Of a stretch of 5,493 nt of DNA, positions 1-5,330 are shown piece by piece; the first letter of the stretch is position 1, and each line of letters opens with the position of its first letter. The notes under the pieces are model-generated. The model was not told the origin of the DNA and ran no database searches. It saw only the letters and a list, made by a program, of their open reading frames with translations. This stretch comes from Actinomycetes bacterium (GTDB lineage: Bacteria; Actinomycetota; Actinomycetes; Actinomycetales; Cellulomonadaceae): NCBI GenBank assembly GCA_023390875.1, contig JAEWCA010000569.1, positions 1 to 5,493 of the forward strand, given 5' to 3'. The position numbers and the translations under genes are program-made.

Positions 1-23
1 CGACGACCCCCACCGGCGACCGG

Positions 24-1409
24 TCAGGCGGCCTCGGCCCGCTGCCGCTCGACGTCCTGCTCGGCCTGCCGCTCGGCCTGCTGCTCGGCGTCGCCGGGTG
101 CCGCCGCCGCGACGAGCTCCTCGATCACCTCGACGGTCCGCGCGACGCCGTCGTACCGCGCGTACTCCTCGGCGAGCATCCGGGCCACCCCCGCGTACGA
201 CGGCTGCCCGAGCACCTCCCGGACGCCGGCACGCACGTCCGCCGACGTCGTGACGTCCGTCGTGCGGTCGGTCGGCAGCGCGACGCCCGCCCCCGACCAC
301 ACGACGCGCGCGCCGACCTCGGCCTTGTCCTCGCTGCGGCCCGCGACGACGAGCGGGACACCCGCCGCGAGCGCCTGCTGGACGCCGCCGAACCCGCCGT
401 TGGTCACCATGACGTCGACGAGCGGCAGCAGCCGGTCGAACGGCACGAAGCGCGCCGCCCGCAGGTTCGCCGGCGGCACGTCGGGCAGCACGTCCTCGGG
501 CTCGGCGGTCGCGGTCGTCGCGACGACGAGCACGTCCTCGTCCGCGAGCGCCTCGATCGCCGGCCACAGCAGCCGCTCGGGGTCCGTCGCGATCGTGCCC
601 TGCGTGACGAGCACGACGGGCGTGCCCGCGGCCTTCGCGGCGAGCACGTCGCCCCACCACGCGGGCGGGACGAACAGGTCGACGCCCTCGGGCAGCAGCG
701 GTCCCACGAGCTCGACGTTCTCCGGCAGGTCGCTGCGCGGGTACTCCAGCGACGGGACCGACGGGTGCAGCACACGGGTCGCGAGCGTGTGGATCCAGTC
801 CATGAAGAACCCGTCGGGCACGGGCAGCCCGCAGTCGCGCACGAGCTGCTGCGCGGCGCGCTGCGCCTTCCGGAACAACACCCTCTGCACGACCAGCTCG
901 AGAGCCGCGTACCGCAGCGCCTGCACACCCGTGCGCGGCGGCTGCAGACCCAGGCCGAACGGGGCCGTGTCCTTGCTCGAGATCGCCAGCGGCGTCACCG
1001 AGATCAGCACGGACGGGATGTCGTGGCGCTGCGCCGCGACGCCGCCCGCGACGAACGCGTTGTCCATGACGATCACGTCCGGGCGCTCGTCGTCCACGAG
1101 CGCGTCCAGGTCCGCCAGGTAGCCGGGGACGGTGCCGACGAAGTGGTGCAGCACGTCCCACTGCAGGCGCTTCACGCCGGGCGCGGGCGCACCGTGCGCG
1201 AGCGACCAGGCGTCGATCTCGGCGTCGTCGAGATCGCGGCCCTGCACGATCGGGGCGGCCTTGGCGCCGACCGCGACGACGGCGTCGCGGAACTTCGAGC
1301 CGGTGTAGACGACGACGTCGTGGCCGTCGTCGACGAGTCGGCGGACCAGCGGCAGCGCAGGTCGCACGTGGCCGGTGATGGGGCTGAGGGTGAACAGGAT
1401 CCTGCTCAT
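24..1409 (-). CDS. MGT-family (GT1, GT-B fold) glycosyltransferase
   Basis: This 461-residue protein should move a sugar from a nucleotide-sugar donor to a small acceptor in the cytoplasm; donor and acceptor are not identifiable. The N-terminal acceptor half (about 1-225) begins with a Rossmann strand followed by SPITGH, where His14 sits at the catalytic-base position of GT1 enzymes. Asp116 in VIVMD lies in the usual region of its partner. The C-terminal donor half (about 235-435) has VLVTQGT at 266-272 and TNGGFGG at 336-342, then QQALAAGVPLV and RSEDKAEVG. Most GT1 enzymes have HGG where this has NGG and Asp-Gln where this has Glu-Asp. Residues 440-461 form an Ala/Gln/Glu/Arg tail beyond the usual family end. 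The ATG start is backed by an AGGAGA site nine bases upstream. It stands alone beside tRNA genes. Family assignment is secure; macrolide or flavonoid specificity would be a guess. Confidence 0.93.
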   Translation of the reverse strand: MSRILFTLSPITGHVRPALPLVRRLVDDGHDVVVYTGSKFRDAVVAVGAKAAPIVQGRDLDDAEIDAWSLAHGAPAPGVKRLQWDVLHHFVGTVPGYLADLDALVDDERPDVIVMDNAFVAGGVAAQRHDIPSVLISVTPLAISSKDTAPFGLGLQPPRTGVQALRYAALELVVQRVLFRKAQRAAQQLVRDCGLPVPDGFFMDWIHTLATRVLHPSVPSLEYPRSDLPENVELVGPLLPEGVDLFVPPAWWGDVLAAKAAGTPVVLVTQGTIATDPERLLWPAIEALADEDVLVVATTATAEPEDVLPDVPPANLRAARFVPFDRLLPLVDVMVTNGGFGGVQQALAAGVPLVVAGRSEDKAEVGARVVWSGAGVALPTDRTTDVTTSADVRAGVREVLGQPSYAGVARMLAEEYARYDGVARTVEVIEELVAAAAPGDAEQQAERQAEQDVERQRAEAA

Positions 1410-1418
1410 CGGAACGTC

Positions 1419-1424
1419 TCTCCT
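1419..1424 (-). promoter_or_regulatory. Shine-Dalgarno site of the glycosyltransferase gene
   Basis: AGGAGA on the minus strand, nine bases before the ATG at 1409. It supports that start and indicates independent translation initiation rather than coupling. Confidence 0.75.
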
Positions 1425-1433
1425 GGGTGCGTC

Positions 1434-1444
1434 GGGACAGTCCC
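1434..1444. repeat. Short inverted repeat in the glycosyltransferase leader
   Basis: GGGAC-A-GTCCC, a perfect 5-bp inverted repeat with a one-base centre, lies 25 bases upstream of the glycosyltransferase ATG. Its position would suit a repressor operator over the leader. At this GC content such a short repeat may also be chance. No convincing -10/-35 pair was seen next to it. Confidence 0.3.
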
Positions 1445-1476
1445 CGATCAGGACACCCGGCGACCCACCCAGATAC

Positions 1477-1507
1477 GTCCGAACCGGACAGGCGTCCTGG
1501 ACCCAGG
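1477..1507 (-). terminator. Possible tandem-hairpin terminator of tRNA-Pro
   Basis: Downstream of the tRNA-Pro 3' end on the minus strand are two small hairpins: CCTGG/CCAGG at 1496-1507 with a 2-base centre, and GTCCG/CGGAC at 1477-1489 with a 3-base loop. Neither is followed by a T-run. Terminators without a T-run are common in actinobacteria, but the stems are short and this call is weak. Confidence 0.3.
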
Positions 1508-1518
1508 CTCACGCACCG

Positions 1519-1592
1519 TCGGGATGGCGGGATTCGAACCCACGACCTTCCGCTCCCAAAGCGGACGCGCTACCAACCTGCGCCACATCCCG
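1519..1592 (-). tRNA. tRNA-Pro(UGG)
   Basis: The minus strand folds as a 74-nt cloverleaf. Acceptor CGGGATG pairs with CATCCCG and the discriminator is A. The D stem is GCGC/GCGC with loop AGGTTGGTA. Anticodon stem TCCGC/GCGGA holds loop TTTGGGA, giving anticodon TGG. The T stem is GTGGG/CCCGC with loop TTCGAAT and one G-U pair. The 3' CCA is not encoded (CGG follows the discriminator), so it must be added by the CCA-adding enzyme. UGG reads CCA, CCG and by wobble other proline codons. It diverges from the tRNA-Gly gene. Confidence 0.97.
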
Positions 1593-1645
1593 CGCACACC
1601 GCACGACGACCTCGTGGCCGCCTGCGGTGGACGAAGCGCCCGCTC

Positions 1646-1665
1646 GCACCCGGTACCCTGGGTGC
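1646..1665. repeat. Inverted repeat between the divergent tRNA genes
   Basis: GCACCC and GGGTGC, perfect 6-bp arms, flank an 8-base centre that contains GGTACC. On the plus strand the centre also includes TACCCT at 1654-1659, which fits the minimal actinobacterial -10 pattern TANNNT and would start transcription about 45 bases before tRNA-Gly. No good -35 was found, so both the operator and promoter readings are tentative. Confidence 0.35.
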
Positions 1666-1678
1666 CGCGGTCCGGGCT

Positions 1679-1698
1679 GCGTATGCACGTGCAGACGC
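1679..1698. repeat. 20-bp near-perfect palindrome upstream of tRNA-Gly
   Basis: The core TGCACGTGCA (1684-1693) is a perfect 10-bp palindrome. It extends outward through one mismatched pair to GCGT/ACGC arms, so 18 of 20 bases are symmetric. It ends 12 bp before the mature 5' end of tRNA-Gly, where it would lie in the promoter or in the 5' leader removed by RNase P. Candidate roles are a protein-binding site or a leader hairpin. Confidence 0.45.
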
Positions 1699-1710
1699 GG
1701 CTCGACCTGT

Positions 1711-1781
1711 GCGGACGTAGCTCAATGGTAGAGCCCCAGTCTTCCAAACTGGCTACGCGGGTTCGATTCCCGTCGTCCGCT
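1711..1781 (+). tRNA. tRNA-Gly(UCC)
   Basis: This 71-nt cloverleaf has acceptor GCGGACG/CGTCCGC with discriminator T, and a D arm containing the typical GCTCAATGGTAGAGC. Anticodon stem CCAGT/ACTGG holds loop CTTCCAA, giving anticodon TCC. The T arm is GCGGG-TTCGATT-CCCGT with one G-U pair. CCC follows the discriminator, so CCA is not encoded. It reads GGA and GGG glycine codons. It is the only plus-strand gene here and converges on the RibD-C gene. Confidence 0.97.
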
Positions 1782-1798
1782 CCCTCCCGTCCCTCCGT

Positions 1799-1812
1799 CG
1801 GTGCGCGCACCG
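1799..1812. terminator. Possible terminator between tRNA-Gly and the RibD-C gene
   Basis: CGGTGCGCGCACCG is a perfect 14-bp palindrome 17 bp after tRNA-Gly, able to form a 5-bp stem with a CGCG loop. A second hairpin, CGTCCG/CGGACG with an 8-base loop, follows at 1818-1837. They lie between two converging genes, where a bidirectional terminator is expected. There is no T-run on either strand. Confidence 0.4.
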
Positions 1813-1866
1813 TGGCGCGTCCGCCGCCGGCCGGACGGCCCCCGGCCACCGACCGCTCGCTCGGCC

Positions 1867-2460
1867 CTACGCCGGGCGGACCGGATAGCGCAGGTGCGTG
1901 ACGCCGACGCCGGCGATCACGGTCGGGTCGCCGAGGACGGCGGGCGTGCCGGTGAGGTGGTCGAAGAGCCGGACGCCGGAACCCAGCAGGACAGCCGCCA
2001 GGTCGACGTGGAGCTCGTCGAGGAGGCCGGCGTCGAGCAGCTGCTGGATGGTGTCGGCGCCGTGGACGCCGACGGACCTGCCGGCGGCGGCGGCCTTCGC
2101 CTGGGCCACGGCGCTCTCGACCCCGTCGGTCACGAAGTGCACGGTCGAGCCGGGCCGCGGCCAGCCGTCGGGGACCTCGTGGGTGAGGACGAACGCGGGC
2201 CCCCACCCGTGGTTCCCGCCCCATCCGCCCGCGACGTCGAACGTGCGTCGGCCGGTGAGCATCGCGCCGATCTCGGACTCGAGGCCGCGCAGGTGCCGGG
2301 CGCTCGGCTCCGAGACCCGGAAGGTCATCGGGTCGGACCCGCCGGTCCGGATCTCGACGTCCCCCGAGGTGTACCAGTCGAACACCTCCTCGACGCCGTC
2401 GCCGGGGTCGGCGACGTAGCCGTCGAGCGACATGGACATGATGGCGATCACCTTCGTCAT
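1867..2460 (-). CDS. RibD C-terminal / dihydrofolate-reductase-like family protein
   Basis: This 197-residue cytoplasmic protein has the DHFR-like fold shared by RibD C-terminal reductases and stand-alone YyaP/YwjB-type proteins. Visible landmarks are the N-terminal strand with MSLDGYVA (10-17), MLTGRRTFD (67-75) typical of the nucleotide-binding segment, and the C-terminal block starting VHGADTIQQLLDAGLLDEL (132-150) and running on through LLGSGVRLF (158-166), which is diagnostic for the family. It lacks the N-terminal deaminase domain of true RibD, so a riboflavin role is not implied. Most relatives are uncharacterised NAD(P)H-dependent reductases. The ATG is supported by a strong AGGAGG site six bases upstream; the stop is TAG. 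A 140-bp gap separates it from the Ble-like gene on the same strand, so cotranscription is possible but not shown. Confidence 0.92.
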   Translation of the reverse strand: MTKVIAIMSMSLDGYVADPGDGVEEVFDWYTSGDVEIRTGGSDPMTFRVSEPSARHLRGLESEIGAMLTGRRTFDVAGGWGGNHGWGPAFVLTHEVPDGWPRPGSTVHFVTDGVESAVAQAKAAAAGRSVGVHGADTIQQLLDAGLLDELHVDLAAVLLGSGVRLFDHLTGTPAVLGDPTVIAGVGVTHLRYPVRPA

Positions 2461-2466
2461 CGCACT

Positions 2467-2472
2467 CCTCCT
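2467..2472 (-). promoter_or_regulatory. Strong Shine-Dalgarno site of the RibD-C gene
   Basis: AGGAGG on the minus strand, inside a longer GGAGGAGGAG purine run (2465-2474) and six bases before the ATG at 2460. It fixes the start and predicts efficient translation. Confidence 0.8.
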
Positions 2473-2600
2473 CCGGTCGGGGCAGCCGCGGTGACCGCCC
2501 CGTCATCCTCACGACGAACGCCGCCCGGGGATCCGACAGCGACAGGGTCCGACCGCCCGCGGGTCCCGGTCCTGCGCCGCCCGAGGGCGCCACGGGCGCG

Positions 2601-2966
2601 TCAGTCGGCGTCCTCGACCAGGGCGAGCTGGATGCCGTCGAGGTCGACGAGGTACCCCGCCCGCTGCCCCCACGACTGCGCCGTCACCGGCACGAGGCGC
2701 GGGATGCCGACGGGGTCCTCCCGGATGCCGGATGCCCGCACCGCCTGGTACAGCCCGTCCAGGTCGCCGACCCGGACGCTGCACATGAACGAGCTGCGGC
2801 CCGGGACCAGGTCGGGGAACGGGAAGAACTCCAGCTGCAGCTCCCCGCGCCGCAGGATCAGCCATCCGGCGTCCCGGAAGACGGGCTCGAACCCGAAGCC
2901 GCCGTAGAACGCGGCGGTGGCGTCGAAGTCCCGCGACGGGAGGTTCGGCACGGCGCGGTCGGCCAT
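2601..2966 (-). CDS. Ble-like bleomycin-resistance protein (VOC/glyoxalase fold)
   Basis: This 121-residue protein should bind glycopeptide antibiotics of the bleomycin/phleomycin type, one drug per subunit in the groove of a domain-swapped dimer, sequestering rather than modifying them. From memory of the Tn5 Ble protein, the stretches PNLPSRDFD (7-15), TAAFY (17-21), VFRDAGW (29-35) and LEFF (45-48) match it closely, as does the overall length. The second half is more diverged (SVRVGDLDGLY, 63-73; GYLVDLDGIQLALVE, 104-118), as is usual between VOC proteins. No clear Shine-Dalgarno precedes the ATG; TAGCCT five bases upstream could be a -10 of a leaderless transcript. Actual resistance is inferred, and the protein might bind another ligand. 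Base composition matches the neighbours, so there is no sign of recent transfer. Confidence 0.88.
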   Translation of the reverse strand: MADRAVPNLPSRDFDATAAFYGGFGFEPVFRDAGWLILRRGELQLEFFPFPDLVPGRSSFMCSVRVGDLDGLYQAVRASGIREDPVGIPRLVPVTAQSWGQRAGYLVDLDGIQLALVEDAD

Positions 2967-2971
2967 ACCGG

Positions 2972-2977
2972 AGGCTA
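2972..2977 (-). promoter_or_regulatory. Possible -10 element for a leaderless Ble-like transcript
   Basis: TAGCCT on the minus strand fits TANNNT and ends five bases before the ATG of the Ble-like gene, which has no recognisable ribosome-binding site. That arrangement is typical of leaderless actinobacterial mRNAs. No good -35 was seen at 16-18 bp, so this is tentative. Confidence 0.3.
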
Positions 2978-3011
2978 TCGCGCGGCTCCGGCGTCGCTCC
3001 GGTCACCGATG

Positions 3012-3029
3012 GGAGGCGACGTCGCCTCC
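3012..3029. repeat. Perfect 18-bp palindrome between the flavocytochrome operon and the Ble-like gene
   Basis: GGAGGCGAC followed by GTCGCCTCC is an uninterrupted palindrome that can fold into a 7-bp stem with an ACGT loop. It lies about 60 bases after the flavocytochrome stop and about 45 bases before the Ble-like start. It may be a terminator for the operon, although no T-run follows, or an operator controlling the Ble-like gene. The symmetry is seen directly; the role is inferred. Confidence 0.5.
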
Positions 3030-3072
3030 GCCGACGACGGGCGACCGCTCTCACTCCACGCCAGGTCGGGAC

Positions 3073-3090
3073 ACGGCCACCATGGGCCGT
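3073..3090 (-). terminator. Hairpin abutting the operon stop codon
   Basis: On the minus strand the last base of the flavocytochrome stop codon begins an ACGGCC/GGCCGT stem of 6 bp with a CATGGT loop. It is a plausible factor-independent or transcript-stabilising 3' hairpin for the operon. It lacks a T-run, and the 18-bp palindrome just downstream is an alternative. Confidence 0.4.
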
Positions 3091-4400
3091 CAGTGCGCGG
3101 CCGCGTACCCCTCGGCGTGCAGCTGCGCCCGCGGCAGCCCGGCGCGCGTCAGGTCCGCCATGAGCCCGCGGGTCATGTCCGGCGGCCCGCAGACGTACAC
3201 GTCCCGGCGCACCAGGTCGGGCACCCGGCCGAGCAGCGACGCGGCGGTGAGCTCCCCGCCCCCGGGCCGGGTCAGGTAGTGGAGTCGCGCTCCGGCCCGG
3301 TCGGCGAGCCGGTCGAGCTCGTCGCCGAGCAGCGCACGCTCGGCGTCGGCGGTGCGGTACAGCAGGAGGACGTCGCCCCCGGCGGGGATGGACAGGGTCT
3401 CGAACAGCGCGCGCATCGGTGCGATGCCGACACCGCCCGCGATGAGCACGACGTCACGCCGGGTGCGGCGGCGCTCGGTCAGGACCCCGTACGGCCCCTC
3501 GGCGACGACCCGGGTGCCCGCTGCGACCCGCTGGAGCGCGCGCGTCGTGTCGCCCCGGGCCGCGACGGTGAGGCGGAGCGCGCCCTGCTCGGGTGGCGCG
3601 GACAGCGAGAACGGGTGCGCGCGCAGCCAGGTCTCGCCGGTGAGGAAGCGCCAGCGGAAGTACTGTCCCGGCTCGGCGCGCAGCTCGTCGAGGTGGTTCC
3701 CGGTGACGGTGATCGAGACGGCGCCGCCGGCCTCGTCGACGACCGTCGAGACCCGCATCCGGTGCCGCACCGCGGCGCGGACCGGCACGAGGACGCGGTG
3801 CTGCAGGACGAGCCCGAACGCACCGGCGTACAGCAGTGCCCACCCGACCTGCACCGCCCGGTGCCCGGCCATGTCGGGTCCGGCGAGCTGGTGGACGAAC
3901 GCGGCGGCGACGGCGACGTACGTCACGAGGTGGATGCCGTGCCAGGTCTCGTAGCGGATGCGCCGCCGTGCCCGACGGACGGACGTGGCCGCGACCAGCA
4001 CGAGCGCGAGGACGGCGACGCCGGCTGCGGCCACCCACGGCAGCCGCAGGACGTCGGTCGCGGCGGCCCACGCGTCGAGGCCGCGCGCCCGTGCCTGGAC
4101 GACGACCGCGGCGCACGCGTGCGTGGCGATGAGGACCATCACCAGGCGGCCGCCGCGCGCGTGCCACCGGGCGAGTTCGTCGACACCCACGGAGCGCTCG
4201 ACGACCGGCGACCGCGACATCAGCGCCACGAGGACGACCGCGCCGTACCCGGCGAGCAGGCCCGAGACGTGCGCGACGAGCGCGTCACCACCGAGGCCCG
4301 CGGCGAGCGACGCACGGACCGGCCAGACCGCGACGAGCGCGCCGAGCACCACGAGGACCCCGAGCAGGGCTGCGGTGCCCGGCCCGCGGCCCGTGGTCAC
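3090..4400 (-). CDS. NOX/ferric-reductase-like transmembrane flavocytochrome (FAD- and NAD(P)H-binding)
   Basis: This 436-residue inner-membrane protein should carry electrons from cytoplasmic NAD(P)H through FAD and two b haems across the membrane. About six helices lie near 8-27, 40-61, 84-101, 122-140, 155-172 and 183-199. His80/His94 (X13) around helix 3 and His157/His170 (X12) in helix 5 fit bis-histidyl haem pairs; His154 is an extra candidate. The cytoplasmic part has HPFSLS (262-267) and GPYG (302-305) for FAD, AGGVGIAPM (321-329) and VCGPPDM (403-409) for the nucleotide, and a near-terminal EGY. The GTG start at 4400 overlaps the previous stop by four bases (GTGA) and has no Shine-Dalgarno, so translation is probably coupled. 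Upstream extension of this frame to 5036 would overlap a real gene and is rejected. Acceptor unknown: oxygen, ferric iron or another redox protein. Confidence 0.92.
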   Translation of the reverse strand: MTTGRGPGTAALLGVLVVLGALVAVWPVRASLAAGLGGDALVAHVSGLLAGYGAVVLVALMSRSPVVERSVGVDELARWHARGGRLVMVLIATHACAAVVVQARARGLDAWAAATDVLRLPWVAAAGVAVLALVLVAATSVRRARRRIRYETWHGIHLVTYVAVAAAFVHQLAGPDMAGHRAVQVGWALLYAGAFGLVLQHRVLVPVRAAVRHRMRVSTVVDEAGGAVSITVTGNHLDELRAEPGQYFRWRFLTGETWLRAHPFSLSAPPEQGALRLTVAARGDTTRALQRVAAGTRVVAEGPYGVLTERRRTRRDVVLIAGGVGIAPMRALFETLSIPAGGDVLLLYRTADAERALLGDELDRLADRAGARLHYLTRPGGGELTAASLLGRVPDLVRRDVYVCGPPDMTRGLMADLTRAGLPRAQLHAEGYAAAH

Positions 4401-5329
4401 GGGATGCTGCCCGCGAGCGCCGGCTCGGGAGCCGGACGCGCGAGGTCGGCGCCGACGAAGTCCGCCATCGTCCGCTCGGCACCGTACGTGCGCCGCAGCC
4501 ACCGGTAGTACAGGAACGCGGCGGGCCCGAACGCCGCCTGCGCGGGCACGATGACGTCGGTCCGCGCGTCGATGAACACGTCGGTCAGGAGCGGGAGCAG
4601 CGCCGGGACGACCGCGCCGCACAGCACGGAGATGACCGCCGCGCCGCGTGCCGCCCGCGGGCCGTACGCCTTGAGGGCCGCGATCACGAACAGGCTGTAG
4701 ATGAGCAGGTCGCCGAGCCCGACGGTCGCGTTGTAGATGCCGATGCGGAACCCGACCGAGGGGTCGAAGGGCCACCCGATGAACCGTTGCGCGAGCGTGT
4801 TGGTGACGGGCCAGACGAACGTGAAGACGGCGTCGTACACGGCCAGGACCAGCCCGAACCAGGCGACGTGCCGCAGCCGCATCCCGCCCTGCACGTAGAG
4901 GTTCGCGGTCGCGACCGCCGCGCCGACCACGAGCAGGTCGTTCTCGATCCAGAAGAGCTGCCAGCCCACGACCGTGCCGAGCATCGTCCGGCCCATCCAG
5001 ATGTTGGCGGCGACCACGACGCCGACGACGAGCCACGTGCGGGCGGGACCGAGCAGGGGTCGCAGCCCGAACACGAGAGCCGACGTGAACGTCAGGCCCA
5101 GCACGACGAGCAGCGGGGTGACCGGCATGACCAGGTAGAGCAGCGGCAGCACCACGATGAAGCCGAACACCACCACGACGTCGACGCCGTTGAACGTGCC
5201 GATCGCGGGCCGGTCCATGCGCACGCGCCGCAGGTACAGGACGGACAGCGCGATCGTCAGGAGCGTGCCGGTGATCGCCACCCCGAGCGCCAGGAACGTC
5301 GGGAGCGTGGTGGAGGTCGCGGTCGGCAC
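4397..5329 (-). CDS. Presenilin/SPP-like (GxGD-type) nine-helix membrane protein, putative intramembrane aspartyl protease
   Basis: This 310-residue protein has nine hydrophobic segments near 10-33, 47-68, 70-89, 95-113, 127-147, 152-175, 196-220, 228-250 and 258-278, then a roughly 30-residue hydrophilic tail. Tyr165-Asp166 (VYDAVF) falls in segment 6 and GLGD (204-207, Asp207) in segment 7, followed by LLIYSLFV, which resembles the presenilin sequence after GLGD. PAQ (262-264) opens segment 9, where presenilins and signal peptide peptidases have PAL. The ENDLLVVG block (129-136) before helix 6 recalls the SPP NNLLG-type segment. Two membrane aspartates in this layout would cleave substrate helices within the bilayer. 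The GTG start lies one base after the upstream stop, with GGTGGGGG six bases before it; the end overlaps the flavocytochrome by four bases. No substrate can be named, and a non-proteolytic role is possible. Confidence 0.8.
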   Translation of the reverse strand: MPTATSTTLPTFLALGVAITGTLLTIALSVLYLRRVRMDRPAIGTFNGVDVVVVFGFIVVLPLLYLVMPVTPLLVVLGLTFTSALVFGLRPLLGPARTWLVVGVVVAANIWMGRTMLGTVVGWQLFWIENDLLVVGAAVATANLYVQGGMRLRHVAWFGLVLAVYDAVFTFVWPVTNTLAQRFIGWPFDPSVGFRIGIYNATVGLGDLLIYSLFVIAALKAYGPRAARGAAVISVLCGAVVPALLPLLTDVFIDARTDVIVPAQAAFGPAAFLYYRWLRRTYGAERTMADFVGADLARPAPEPALAGSIP

Positions 5330-5330
5330 G

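Noticed and set aside
1519..1781. tRNA 3' ends as attachment sites of an integrated element
   Set aside because: I saw no second copy of either tRNA 3' end, and no integrase or excisionase gene in the window.
765..1901. Open plus-strand frame of 378 codons
   Set aside because: It runs antisense through the glycosyltransferase gene, the tRNA-Pro gene and the tRNA-Gly gene. Its product is a low-complexity Arg/Val/Asp-rich sequence of the kind high-GC mirror frames produce.
1448..2593. Minus-strand frame of 381 codons across both tRNA genes
   Set aside because: It spans two tRNA genes and covers the RibD-C gene in a different frame, with Arg-rich composition. It is a high-GC shadow.
1867..2966. 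RibD-C and Ble-like genes as a drug-resistance operon
   Set aside because: They share a strand, but a 140-bp gap and the strong independent ribosome-binding site of the RibD-C gene give no evidence of coupling. DHFR-like fold does not imply trimethoprim resistance.
3009..4508. Open plus-strand frame of 499 codons
   Set aside because: It is antisense to the flavocytochrome, which has clear FAD, NAD(P)H and haem motifs. The translation is Arg/Asp/Gly-rich with no recognisable domain.
4598..4606. Literal PAL (residues 242-244) as the catalytic PAL motif
   Set aside because: It falls inside predicted helix 8, too close to Asp207. PAQ at 262-264 has the right position at the start of helix 9. 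Kept as a separate point to test.
4401..5036. N-terminal extension of the flavocytochrome frame up to 5036
   Set aside because: The extension is Arg-rich nonsense overlapping the presenilin-like gene in another frame. The GTG at 4400 gives a normal first helix and a GTGA junction.
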